A stretch of 64,000 nucleotides of DNA from an uncultured Paracoccaceae bacterium (GTDB taxonomy: Bacteria > Pseudomonadota > Alphaproteobacteria > Rhodobacterales > Rhodobacteraceae), in NCBI GenBank assembly GCA_947499715.1, contig CANMPL010000001.1:434001-498000 (forward strand), given 5' to 3'. This document shows, one piece after another, positions 1 to 8,052 of this stretch; the first letter of the stretch is position 1; each line of letters starts with the position of its first letter. A model generated the notes under the pieces. It was not told the origin of the DNA and ran no database searches. It saw only the letters and a program-made list of their open reading frames with translations. A program made the position numbers and the translations under genes.

Positions 1-1
1 G

Positions 2-835
2 CCGACGATTGTGAACCTGATGCCATCGGGCAAATACCTGATGGAGGAATTCTTTTATGCCGGTGGCTTGCCAGTCGTCATCAAGCATCTGGGCGACAGC
101 GGGTTGCTGCACAAGGATGCGCTGACCGTGTCGGGTGGCACGATCTGGGATGAGGTCAAGGACGTCAAGAACTGGAATGATGACGTGATCCTGCCGGTCG
201 AAAAGGCCTTGGCGCAATCGGGCGGCATCGCGGTGTTGCGCGGGAACCTTGCGCCGCTGGGTGCTGTGCTCAAACCCTCTGCTGCGACGGAAAGTCTGAT
301 GGTGCACAGGGGTCGCGCCGTCGTGTTTGAAGATATCGACGACTACAAAGCACGGATCGATGACGAGGATCTGGATATTGATGAGACCTGCGTGATGGTC
401 CTGAAAAACTGTGGGCCACGCGGGTATCCGGGCATGGCAGAGGTCGGCAATATGGGTCTGCCGCCGAAGATCCTGCGCAAAGGGATCACCGATATGGTGC
501 GGATTTCTGATGCGCGGATGTCCGGGACGGCCTTTGGCACGGTGGTGCTGCATACTTCGCCCGAGGCGGCGGTGGGTGGCCCCCTCGCCGTGGTGCAATC
601 GGGTGACATGATCGAGTTGGATGTGCCAAATCGCAAGCTGCATCTGGATATCTCAGAGGCGGAATTGGCCGCGCGGCTTGATGCCTGGCAGGTTGAGAAT
701 TCTGGCGCGAACCCGCGGCCCGGCGGTGGTTATGCGCAGCTTTATCACGACAAGGTTCTGGGTGCGGATACTGGAGCGGACTTTGATTTCCTTGTGGGCT
801 GTCGTGGTAACGCCGTGGGCAAAGAGGCACACTGA
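2..835 (+). CDS. IlvD/Edd-family sugar-acid dehydratase (5'-truncated)
   Basis: Only the C-terminal part is in the window; the frame is open to base 2, so the true start lies upstream. The segment beginning VNLMPSGKYLMEEFFYAGG and the later GYPGMAEVGNMGLPPKIL and DARMSGTAFGTVVLH stretches are characteristic of dihydroxy-acid dehydratase/6-phosphogluconate dehydratase proteins, which use an Fe-S cluster to dehydrate 2,3-dihydroxy acids. The next gene overlaps by one base (TGATG) and resembles sugar 1-dehydrogenases. A sugar-acid substrate (L-arabonate, D-galactonate or similar) is therefore more likely than branched-chain amino acid synthesis. Substrate is inferred from context only. Confidence 0.85.
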   Translation, partial: PTIVNLMPSGKYLMEEFFYAGGLPVVIKHLGDSGLLHKDALTVSGGTIWDEVKDVKNWNDDVILPVEKALAQSGGIAVLRGNLAPLGAVLKPSAATESLMVHRGRAVVFEDIDDYKARIDDEDLDIDETCVMVLKNCGPRGYPGMAEVGNMGLPPKILRKGITDMVRISDARMSGTAFGTVVLHTSPEAAVGGPLAVVQSGDMIELDVPNRKLHLDISEAELAARLDAWQVENSGANPRPGGGYAQLYHDKVLGADTGADFDFLVGCRGNAVGKEAH

Positions 836-1740
836 TGGTTGATATCTGTCTGGTTGGTATTGGCAAGATCGCGCAGGATCAGCATGTGCCCGCGCTGAGC
901 GCGAGCGAGGACTGGACACTTGTCGCGACTGTCAGCCGCGCGGGGTCTGTTGATGGCGTGCCAGCATTTACCGACTTTGATGCGTTTCTGGCGGGCAGTG
1001 ATTGCCCGGTGATTTCCCTGTGCCTGCCACCGGTGCCGCGTTTTGATTACGCCGCCAAGGCGATTGCCGCGGGGCGGCACGTGATGCTGGAAAAGCCGCC
1101 CGGTGCCACTTTGGCAGAGGTCCATGCCTTGCAGGCGATGGCCGACAAGGCGGGCGTGGTTCTGTTTGCCTCGTGGCACAGCCGGATGGCGGCGGGCGTG
1201 GCCGGGGCCAAGGCGTTTCTGGCGGATAAGACGATTGAGAGCCTGCACATCACCTGGCGCGAGGATGTGCGCAAATGGCACCCCGGACAGGAATGGGTGT
1301 TCGAGCCGGGCGGCATGGGTGTCTTTGACCCTGGCATCAATGCGCTGTCGATCCTGACTGAGATTCTGCCTGGGCCGGTGTTTTTGCGCGAAGCGACGTT
1401 GGATTTTCCCGAAAATCGTGACACGCCGATTGCGGCGGATCTGACCTTTTCCGGCGGGGTGACGGCTGATTTCGACTGGCGCCAGACCGGCCCGCAAACC
1501 TGGGGTATGAAGGCTGTCACCGATGCAGGGGTGATGGAATTGGCGGATGGTGGTGCCACGCTTTTGTTGGATGGTGTGCGGCAAGACGTCGGGCCGAACC
1601 GGGAGTATCCCGCCCTTTATGACCGCATGGCGGCACTGGTGCAGCAAGGCGTATCAGACGTGGATCTGTCGCCGATGGTGCATGTCGCGGATGCCTTGAC
1701 CCTCGGCCGACGCAATACCGTCGCCGCGTTTGAATTCTAG
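835..1740 (+). CDS. Gfo/Idh/MocA-family sugar 1-dehydrogenase (galactose/arabinose type)
   Basis: A 301-residue protein with an N-terminal nucleotide-binding fold (VDICLVGIGKIAQDQHVPAL) and the family's EKPPG motif near residue 87. The C-terminal substrate domain holds GGMGVFDPGINALS. Short Gfo/Idh proteins of this shape include NAD(P)-dependent D-galactose 1-dehydrogenases, which oxidise aldoses to lactones. Translational coupling to the dehydratase fits oxidation of a sugar to its aldonate followed by dehydration. Exact sugar and cofactor cannot be read from the sequence. Confidence 0.75.
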   Translation: MVDICLVGIGKIAQDQHVPALSASEDWTLVATVSRAGSVDGVPAFTDFDAFLAGSDCPVISLCLPPVPRFDYAAKAIAAGRHVMLEKPPGATLAEVHALQAMADKAGVVLFASWHSRMAAGVAGAKAFLADKTIESLHITWREDVRKWHPGQEWVFEPGGMGVFDPGINALSILTEILPGPVFLREATLDFPENRDTPIAADLTFSGGVTADFDWRQTGPQTWGMKAVTDAGVMELADGGATLLLDGVRQDVGPNREYPALYDRMAALVQQGVSDVDLSPMVHVADALTLGRRNTVAAFEF

Positions 1741-1820
1741 GAAATGGGCGCGCAAAGCGCGCACGTGATATTTTGTGTCGCCATCCGGCGCCACGGTCGG
1801 GGGCTGTCTGCCCCCGCACC

Positions 1821-1847
1821 CCCGAGGATATTTCCGGCCAAAAGAAG
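1821..1847 (+). repeat. Dispersed intergenic repeat, copy A (divergent)
   Basis: Contains CCCGAGGATATTT followed by GGCCAAAAGAAG. It shares the GGATATTT core and GCCAAAAGAAG tail with copies near 10812, 13731 and 20106, but has CCCGAGG where the others have CCGGCGG. It lies between the sugar dehydrogenase gene and preT. No transposase is nearby. Function unknown. Confidence 0.7.
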
Positions 1848-1865
1848 TTTTCACGCCGCCTAAAA

Positions 1866-1881
1866 TTTACCATTTGATAAA
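1866..1881. promoter_or_regulatory. Degenerate RutR-like palindrome before preT
   Basis: TTTACCATTTGATAAA matches the RutR-type consensus TTGACCA-NN-TGGTCAA at 11 of 14 defined positions, and its half-sites are nearly self-complementary. It lies about 50 bases before the preT start. A perfect version of the same palindrome sits at 6515-6530 beside the regulator gene, so co-regulation of preTA is plausible. The imperfect match keeps confidence moderate. Confidence 0.45.
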
Positions 1882-1931
1882 AAATGAAGTTGTGGCAGGC
1901 TGTGACAGATGATTTTTCTGACGGAGTGCCC

Positions 1932-3269
1932 ATGACTGATGTGATGACCCCCGGTTTGGCCGTTGGCCGATTGCCCGCAGAAGTGCTGGCCGAGAACTTT
2001 GATGATCTGCACCCGGCCCTGACCCCGCACGAGGCCGTGGTGGCGGCGGATCGCTGTTATTTTTGCCATGATGCGCCCTGCGTGACGGCCTGTCCGACGG
2101 ATATCGACATTCCGCTTTTCATTCGCCAGATCAGCACCGGCACGCCGGAGGCGGCGGCTAGGACCATATTTGACCAGAATATTCTGGGCGGGATGTGCGC
2201 GCGGGTCTGTCCGACCGAAGACCTGTGTGAGGGCGCTTGCGTGCGCGAAATGGCAGAGGGCAAGCCGGTTGAGATTGGCCGCTTGCAGCGCCATGCCACC
2301 GATACGTTGATGGCGCAGCAGGGGCATCCGTTTACCCGTGCCGCCGAGACCGGCAAGCGGGTTGCCGTGATTGGTGCGGGACCGGCGGGGCTGGCGTGTG
2401 CGCACCGGTTGGCGATGTTGGGCCATGATGTTGTGCTGCTTGAGGCGAAGGGCAAGGCCGGCGGTCTGAATGAGTTTGGCATTGCCGCCTATAAGGCCAC
2501 CGATGACATTGCCGCACGCGAGGTTGAGTGGCTGATGGGTATCGGCGGGATTGAGCTGCACACCGGGCAAATCCTGGGTGAGAGTTTCCAACTGGAGGAG
2601 GTCGCCGGATCGTTTGACGCGGTGTTCCTTGGCACTGGCCTGAGCGGTGTGAATGCGCTGGGCGTGGCCGGAGAGGATTTGGATGATGTGGTCGATGCCG
2701 TGCGTTTTATCGCGCATTTGCGGCAGGCCAAGGACCTGACGGAGTTGCCGATTGGGCGCAATGTGGTGGTGATTGGCGGCGGGATGACCGCGATTGATGC
2801 CGCCGTGCAGTCCAAGCTGTTGGGCGCGCAGAATGTCACTGTCGCCTATCGGCGCGGGCGCGATCAGATGGGGGCCAGTCGTTATGAGCAGGACCTTGCT
2901 GCGTCCAAGGGTGTGAACCTGATGTTCAACGTGCAGCCGAAAGAGGCGCACGCCGATGAGGACGAATACCTCGCCGAGGTTGAGTTGGAATATACTGCCG
3001 ATGACGGCTCTGGCCTCAAAGGCACGGGTGAGACGGTGCGCCTGCCTGCCGATCAGCTTTTCACTGCGATTGGTCAGACGCTGACGCTGGATGCGGGGCT
3101 GGAACTGGACGGGCGCAAGATCGCCGTTGGGCCGACGGGCCGCACCAGCCGCGAGGGCGTTTGGGCCGGGGGCGATTGCACGCCGGGCGATGATTTGACC
3201 GTGGTTGCCGTGGCCGAAGGGCGCGATGCGGCGATGGATATTCATGCAACCTTGATGGGAGCAAACTAA
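1932..3269 (+). CDS. preT: NAD-dependent dihydropyrimidine dehydrogenase, subunit PreT
   Basis: PreT supplies electrons from NAD(P)H to PreA for reduction of uracil or thymine to the 5,6-dihydro forms. This 445-residue protein has the N-terminal Fe-S cysteine groups of the GltD-like family (CYFCHDAPCVTACPTDID and CARVCPTEDLCEGACV), a first FAD-type dinucleotide fold (GAGPAGLACAHRLAMLGHDV) and a second one (VIGGGMTAIDAA). The ATG at 1932 is preferred over an in-frame ATG at 1884 because GGAG lies six bases upstream and the 1884 extension looks non-conserved. preA begins directly after the stop codon. Confidence 0.93.
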   Translation: MTDVMTPGLAVGRLPAEVLAENFDDLHPALTPHEAVVAADRCYFCHDAPCVTACPTDIDIPLFIRQISTGTPEAAARTIFDQNILGGMCARVCPTEDLCEGACVREMAEGKPVEIGRLQRHATDTLMAQQGHPFTRAAETGKRVAVIGAGPAGLACAHRLAMLGHDVVLLEAKGKAGGLNEFGIAAYKATDDIAAREVEWLMGIGGIELHTGQILGESFQLEEVAGSFDAVFLGTGLSGVNALGVAGEDLDDVVDAVRFIAHLRQAKDLTELPIGRNVVVIGGGMTAIDAAVQSKLLGAQNVTVAYRRGRDQMGASRYEQDLAASKGVNLMFNVQPKEAHADEDEYLAEVELEYTADDGSGLKGTGETVRLPADQLFTAIGQTLTLDAGLELDGRKIAVGPTGRTSREGVWAGGDCTPGDDLTVVAVAEGRDAAMDIHATLMGAN

Positions 3270-3270
3270 G

Positions 3271-4575
3271 ATGGCTGATCTGACAACAGACTTTCTGGGC
3301 ATCAAAAGCCCCAATCCGTTCTGGCTGGCCTCTGCGCCTCCGACGGACAAGGAATACAACGTGCGCCGCGCGTTCGAGGCGGGCTGGGGCGGTGTCGTCT
3401 GGAAGACGCTGGGGGCCGAAGGGCCGCCCGTCGTTAACGTCAACGGCCCGCGTTATGGTGCGATTTATGGCGCGGACCGGCGATTGCTGGGGCTGAACAA
3501 CATCGAATTGATCACCGACCGCCCGCTTGAAACCAATCTTGAGGAAATGGCGCGGGTCAAGGCCGATTACCCGGACCGCGCGCTGATCGCATCCATCATG
3601 GTGCCCTGTGAAGAGCAGGCTTGGAAAGACATCCTCCCGCGGGTGGCTGAAACGAATGCCGATGGAATCGAGCTGAATTTCGGCTGCCCGCATGGGATGT
3701 CTGAACGCGGCATGGGTGCGGCTGTCGGGCAGGTGCCCGAATACATCGAAATGGTGACGCGCTGGTGCAAGCAATACTACGACCGGCCGGTGATCGTGAA
3801 GTTGACGCCGAATATTACCGACGTGCGCAAGCCTGCGCTGGCGGCCAAGAATGGCGGTGCGGACGCGGTGAGCCTGATCAATACGATCAACTCGATCACC
3901 AGCGTCAATCTGGACACGATGTCGCCCGAACCGTCGATTGACGGCAAGGGCAGCCATGGCGGCTATTGCGGCCCGGCGGTGAAACCCATCGCGATGTCCA
4001 TGGTGAGCGAGATTGCGCGGCATGAACCGACGCATGGCTTGCCGATTTCCGGCATCGGCGGGATCACCACATGGCGCGACGCGGCAGAGTTCATGGCACT
4101 GGGCTGTGGCAATGTGCAGGTCTGCACGGCGGTGATGACATATGGGTTCAAGATCGTGCAGGAAATGATCAGCGGGTTGTCGCAGTGGATGGACGAAAAG
4201 GGTCATACCAACACATCGGATTTCATTGGCATGGCCGTGCCGAATGTGACCGACTGGCAGTATCTGAACCTGAACTACATCGCAAAAGCCAAGATCGATC
4301 AGGATGCCTGTATCTCTTGTGGGCGCTGCTATGCAGCCTGCGAAGATACCAGCCATCAGGCAATTGCCATGTCAGAGGACCGCACCTTTACCGTCATTGA
4401 TGAGGAATGCGTGGCCTGTAACCTTTGCGTTGATGTCTGCCCCGTGCAGGACTGCATCACGATGGAACAGATGGCCCCCGGCACGGTTGATCCGCGCACC
4501 GGCAAGGTGGTGGAAAAGGACTATGCCAATTGGACAACGCACCCCAATAACCCCGGTGCGGTGGCGGCGGAATAA
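3271..4575 (+). CDS. preA: NAD-dependent dihydropyrimidine dehydrogenase, subunit PreA
   Basis: Catalytic FMN subunit that reduces uracil/thymine, the first step of reductive pyrimidine catabolism. The 434-residue protein has a dihydroorotate-dehydrogenase-like barrel in the first ~310 residues (MADLTTDFLGIKSPNPFWLA, LNFGCPHGMSERGMG, SGIGGITTWRDAAEF). A C-terminal two-cluster ferredoxin domain follows, with CISCGRCYAAC and CVACNLCVDVCP. It starts one base after preT ends, so the two form one transcription unit. A strong terminator follows about 90 bases downstream. Confidence 0.95.
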   Translation: MADLTTDFLGIKSPNPFWLASAPPTDKEYNVRRAFEAGWGGVVWKTLGAEGPPVVNVNGPRYGAIYGADRRLLGLNNIELITDRPLETNLEEMARVKADYPDRALIASIMVPCEEQAWKDILPRVAETNADGIELNFGCPHGMSERGMGAAVGQVPEYIEMVTRWCKQYYDRPVIVKLTPNITDVRKPALAAKNGGADAVSLINTINSITSVNLDTMSPEPSIDGKGSHGGYCGPAVKPIAMSMVSEIARHEPTHGLPISGIGGITTWRDAAEFMALGCGNVQVCTAVMTYGFKIVQEMISGLSQWMDEKGHTNTSDFIGMAVPNVTDWQYLNLNYIAKAKIDQDACISCGRCYAACEDTSHQAIAMSEDRTFTVIDEECVACNLCVDVCPVQDCITMEQMAPGTVDPRTGKVVEKDYANWTTHPNNPGAVAAE

Positions 4576-4660
4576 GAAGGTAAGGAATACCTGACTTTCC
4601 TGACGCGGCGGAAAGCGGCACATTCATCACCATACGAAGGGTGACGAATTGTGAGTGATC

Positions 4661-4703
4661 TGAGCGGTGATCTGTGTGGAGCAGTCACCGCTCAATTCTT
4701 TTT
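4661..4703 (+). terminator. Rho-independent terminator after preTA
   Basis: A perfect 10-base stem, TGAGCGGTGA (4661-4670) with TCACCGCTCA (4685-4694), encloses a 14-base loop and is followed by TTCTTTTT. This is the clearest intrinsic terminator in the window and closes the preT-preA unit. Confidence 0.88.
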
Positions 4704-4765
4704 GGGGTCCGAGCGGCGTGCTTACGCAACGAAGTCACGTGACACCTTGCCATGGGTTCAATCCG

Positions 4766-5668
4766 CTAAAGACCGTCCTTTGCCGCTGCATCGATATAAG
4801 GCACCTGCTGCGCCCCTTGCTGTTTCTGCGCAATCTTGGATGCGTATTCCGCGACATGGTGATCGTTGAGGGAAAGATGGCTGAGCTGCCGCCAGAATTC
4901 GCCCAAGGCGACCCGCTCGGCGTCATGGCTGTTCAGGTAAACAAAATCCGGCCCGTCGCGCAGCACGATTTCGGGGCCAAAGTGGCGGTAGGGCGTGATC
5001 GGCGTAAAGGGTGGCACCAGCGGAACAACATCGGTGTCATTCACAACGCGGGTTGTGACCTCTAGCACGTCTTTTGACACAGGCTCTGACGCGATACGTG
5101 GCTGGCCAAAGGTGACGACACGGCCAATCTCGTAACCGTTCTGATCCAGATAGGCGGCCAGCACCACAGCAATGGCGCCCCCAAGGGAATGGCCCGTCAC
5201 ATCAATAGGCTTGTTCTTGTCCAAACGCGGCACTGCGTCATCCAGGATGGCTTGTGCCCCTTCCTGAAACCCCTTGTGAATGCGAATACCAAGGATGGTA
5301 TCCGGGATCAGCGCGATTTCGAGGTCTTCTAGCACGTTCAACCGACCGGCCGTGCCCCGTACAGAAATTGTCTGTGACGCGCCGTTATTGCGGTCCTCGA
5401 TGAAGTAAAGGACATCGACGTCGGGCAATAGCTTTGCATAGGCAAGGTTGGGATAATCGGCCCGGATTTCTGCGGGCGTGTCATAGGCGGAATCAGAGCG
5501 TTCAAGGAAATAGGCGATCTCGTCAAAGTTGACGTCTTCTGGCGCGGCTTGATCCAATGCGGAACCGATAGATCCGGGCAAAGCCAGATCGCAAGCCGAC
5601 AGAAAAAGCAGCGCCAAAGCTGCGGGCAACTTGCGCGCAAATGGGCCTCGGGTCTTGGTGGCAAGCAT
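4766..5668 (-). CDS. Class 3 lipase-like lipoprotein
   Basis: A 300-residue alpha/beta hydrolase. The N-terminus is a lipoprotein signal peptide with lipobox LSAC near residue 25, so the enzyme is probably anchored to a membrane and faces the periplasm or outside. The nucleophile elbow GHSLGGAIAVVLAAYL and the following VVTFGQPRIASEP are typical of fungal-type (class 3) lipases, and a C-terminal His is available (YRHFGPE). It sits between preTA and the rutR-like gene on the opposite strand and has no evident link to pyrimidine use. Confidence 0.85.
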   Translation of the reverse strand: MLATKTRGPFARKLPAALALLFLSACDLALPGSIGSALDQAAPEDVNFDEIAYFLERSDSAYDTPAEIRADYPNLAYAKLLPDVDVLYFIEDRNNGASQTISVRGTAGRLNVLEDLEIALIPDTILGIRIHKGFQEGAQAILDDAVPRLDKNKPIDVTGHSLGGAIAVVLAAYLDQNGYEIGRVVTFGQPRIASEPVSKDVLEVTTRVVNDTDVVPLVPPFTPITPYRHFGPEIVLRDGPDFVYLNSHDAERVALGEFWRQLSHLSLNDHHVAEYASKIAQKQQGAQQVPYIDAAAKDGL

Positions 5669-5770
5669 TATTCCATCTCCGTCAGAACTCGAATCGTGTC
5701 GGTTTCCGACCGCGATGTGGGTGCAAATTATGCATAAGAATGAGAGCTATCGAAAGGCCTAGTATCCGGT

Positions 5771-6391
5771 TCAATCGGCGCTTTGGGTCGGGGTCAGGCG
5801 CGCGCGCAGCATCTGATCCAGATGGGCGCCGGCATCTTCAAACCAGTGATCGTGCCCAAGAACAGCAGACACCTGCACATCAAAGTCCGCATAATGCTGG
5901 GTCAGCGCCCAGATCGAAAAGATCAGATGATGTGGGTCCACATCTGCGATCTTGCCAGCCGCAGACCAGCCCCGGATGATCACGGCTTTTTCGTCCACCA
6001 GCGCGCGCAGATCCCCCGAAAGATGCCCGGCGATATGGGGCGCGCCTTGCAGGATCTCATTGGCGAAAAGCCTGCTTTCGCGCGGGTAGTCGCGGCTCAT
6101 CTCAAGCTTATGCATGGCGTAGGCAAGGATTTCTTCTACCGGGTCGCCATCGGATTTCATCGCGATCAGGGGATCAAGCCAGGTGTCCAGCAATCGTTCC
6201 AGCAAGGCGGTGTAAATCGCGTCTTTCGAAGGGAAATAATACAGCAGGTTAGGCTTGGACAATCCGGCGGCCTCGGCGATTTGGTCCAGCGTCGTGCCGC
6301 GAAAGCCGAATTGTGAAAACGCATCCAGCCCCGCAGCCAAAATGGCGGCGCGGTTCTTGGCTTGAATACGCGTCTGCGGCTTTTCGGTCAT
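5771..6391 (-). CDS. rutR: TetR-family regulator, RutR-like
   Basis: A 206-residue TetR protein. The N-terminal helix-turn-helix covers about residues 10-55 (AGLDAFSQFGFRGTTLDQIA, GLSKPNLLYYFPSKDAIY), followed by a ligand domain of the RutR type (ESRLFANEILQGAPHI). In E. coli, RutR is a uracil/thymine-responsive repressor of pyrimidine catabolism that binds TTGACCANNTGGTCAA. Here that exact palindrome lies 124 bases upstream of this gene, in the divergent region shared with the amidohydrolase operon. Together these make the assignment strong. Effector identity is inferred. Confidence 0.9.
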   Translation of the reverse strand: MTEKPQTRIQAKNRAAILAAGLDAFSQFGFRGTTLDQIAEAAGLSKPNLLYYFPSKDAIYTALLERLLDTWLDPLIAMKSDGDPVEEILAYAMHKLEMSRDYPRESRLFANEILQGAPHIAGHLSGDLRALVDEKAVIIRGWSAAGKIADVDPHHLIFSIWALTQHYADFDVQVSAVLGHDHWFEDAGAHLDQMLRARLTPTQSAD

Positions 6392-6514
6392 AACGCTTTC
6401 GCCCGATAATTGTGCGCCCCATGGTGGGCTTGTCGATGATTGCCCGAAAACGGGGCAAATGCCACTTCTCTGCGCGAGAAACTTGACTGGTGTCTACCCT
6501 CTGTTAGCGTGGCT

Positions 6515-6530
6515 TTGACCACTTGGTCAA
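6515..6530. promoter_or_regulatory. RutR operator, perfect palindrome
   Basis: TTGACCACTTGGTCAA is a perfect match to the E. coli RutR consensus TTGACCANNTGGTCAA. It lies in the 168-base region between the divergent rutR-like gene and the amidohydrolase gene, 29 bases before the latter's start. Binding here could repress the catabolic operon and autoregulate rutR. Confidence 0.88.
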
Positions 6531-6559
6531 ATACGAAGCCAGCGGAAGGGGGAATTTCC

Positions 6560-7810
6560 ATGCCAGCACCGGGTGAAAACCTAAGGATCAACGGCGATCG
6601 GCTGTGGGACAGCCTGATGGAAATGGCCAAGATCGGCCCCGGTATCGCAGGCGGCAACAACCGCCAGACCCTCACAGATGAAGACAGCGAAGGCCGCCAC
6701 CTCTTTGCCGATTGGTGCAAGGCCGCTGGCATGACCATGGGCGTCGATGAGATTGGCAATATGTTCGCCCGCCGCGAAGGCACTGACCCCGATGCCCTGC
6801 CCGTCTATGTGGGCAGCCACCTCGACACGCAGCCCACGGGCGGCAAGTATGACGGCGTGCTGGGCGTGCTGGGCGGGCTTGAGATCATCCGCACGATGAA
6901 TGACCTCGACATCAAGACCAAGCACCCCATCGTGGTGACAAACTGGACCAATGAAGAGGGCACACGCTACGCTCCCGCCATGCTCGCCTCTGGTGTTTTT
7001 GCGGGCAAACATACGCTGGATTGGGCCAATGACCGGGTGGATGCGGACGGCAAACGCTTTGGCGACGAACTGGAACGGATCGGCTGGAAAGGCCCTGAAA
7101 AGGTCGGTGATCGCAAGATGCACGCTTTCTTTGAGCTGCACATTGAACAAGGCCCGATCCTCGAGGCTGAAGGCAAAGACATCGGCGTTGTGACCCACGG
7201 ACAGGGCCTGCGCTGGATCGAATGCACGGTGGTTGGCAAGGAAAGCCACACCGGATCGACGCCGATGCACATGCGCAAGAACGCAGGTCGTGGTTTGGCG
7301 CTGGTGACCGAACTGGTCCACGAGATCGCGATGAAGAATCAACCCAATGCGGTCGGTGCTATTGGCCACATCGACGTCTATCCCAACAGCCGCAACATCA
7401 TCCCCGGCAAGGTGGTCTTTACCGTCGATATGCGGACCCATCTGTTGGATAAGCTCAACGGCATGGTGGACGAATTGATGGCCCGTGCCCCGGCCCTTTG
7501 TGCCGATATCGGAGTTGAATTTTCTTGCGAAATCGTCGGCCAATTCGACCCACCCGCCTTTGACGAAGGCTGCGTGGGCGCCGTGCGCGATGCCGCGGAA
7601 CGGCTAGGTTATTCCCACATGGATATCGTATCCGGCGCGGGCCACGACGCCTGCTGGATCAATGACATCTACCCCACCGCCATGGTCATGTGCCCCTGCG
7701 TGGATGGGCTGTCCCACAACGAGGCCGAGGAGATTTCCAAAGAATGGGCCATGGCCGGAGCCGACGTGCTGATGCACGCGGTCATTGAAACGGCGGAGAA
7801 TGTGTCATGA
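6560..7810 (+). CDS. N-carbamoyl-beta-alanine amidohydrolase (Zn-dependent hydrolase)
   Basis: A 416-residue M20-type amidase of the hydantoinase/carbamoylase family. It is expected to split N-carbamoyl-beta-alanine (or the beta-aminoisobutyrate form) to the beta-amino acid, CO2 and ammonia, the last step of reductive pyrimidine breakdown. Metal-site motifs are GSHLDTQPTGGKYDGVLGVL, NEEGTRYAPAML, FFELHIEQGP and GAGHDACW. The start at 6560 follows an AAGGGGGA ribosome site; an in-frame extension to 6440 would run through the RutR operator and is rejected. It overlaps the next gene by four bases. Confidence 0.9.
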   Translation: MPAPGENLRINGDRLWDSLMEMAKIGPGIAGGNNRQTLTDEDSEGRHLFADWCKAAGMTMGVDEIGNMFARREGTDPDALPVYVGSHLDTQPTGGKYDGVLGVLGGLEIIRTMNDLDIKTKHPIVVTNWTNEEGTRYAPAMLASGVFAGKHTLDWANDRVDADGKRFGDELERIGWKGPEKVGDRKMHAFFELHIEQGPILEAEGKDIGVVTHGQGLRWIECTVVGKESHTGSTPMHMRKNAGRGLALVTELVHEIAMKNQPNAVGAIGHIDVYPNSRNIIPGKVVFTVDMRTHLLDKLNGMVDELMARAPALCADIGVEFSCEIVGQFDPPAFDEGCVGAVRDAAERLGYSHMDIVSGAGHDACWINDIYPTAMVMCPCVDGLSHNEAEEISKEWAMAGADVLMHAVIETAENVS

Positions 7811-8037
7811 TCGGACGAAAAACCATACTCATGGTGTCGTGCCTCCTCCTCGCCGCGTGCGGCGACCGTGACGCACCACTCAACCCTGGCCTCCCCGGCA
7901 TCGTGGTCGAGCAACTCCCGCTTGGCGTCAGCCTCGACACCGTCGGCCGCGACACCAACGGCTGCTTTTTCTATTCCCAGAACGGGTCCGTCTTTGTCGT
8001 CACTGACGACCTCGGCGCGCCGATCTGTCTGCCCTGA
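7807..8037 (+). CDS. Small putative lipoprotein in the pyrimidine operon
   Basis: A 76-residue protein starting inside the amidohydrolase stop (ATGA). A short hydrophobic N-terminus ends in the lipobox LLAAC, so the mature protein would be about 58 residues and lipid-anchored at Cys19. Two further cysteines (TNGCFF and APICLP) could form a disulfide in the periplasm. No family recognised. Translational coupling and the 15-base gap to the dihydropyrimidinase gene suggest it is a real operon member rather than a chance ORF. Confidence 0.7.
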   Translation: MIGRKTILMVSCLLLAACGDRDAPLNPGLPGIVVEQLPLGVSLDTVGRDTNGCFFYSQNGSVFVVTDDLGAPICLP

Positions 8038-8052
8038 ACAAAGGAGAACGCC

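Noticed and set aside
4734-4743. GTCACGTGAC palindrome
   Set aside because: Ten-base palindrome near the lipase 3' end, single copy and not in a promoter position; likely chance.
4651-4869. 72-codon frame after preA
   Set aside because: It runs through the strong terminator at 4661-4703 and into the 3' end of the lipase gene; no ribosome site or family.
6440-6559. N-terminal extension of the amidohydrolase
   Set aside because: Would pass through the RutR operator, and the ribosome site fits ATG 6560.
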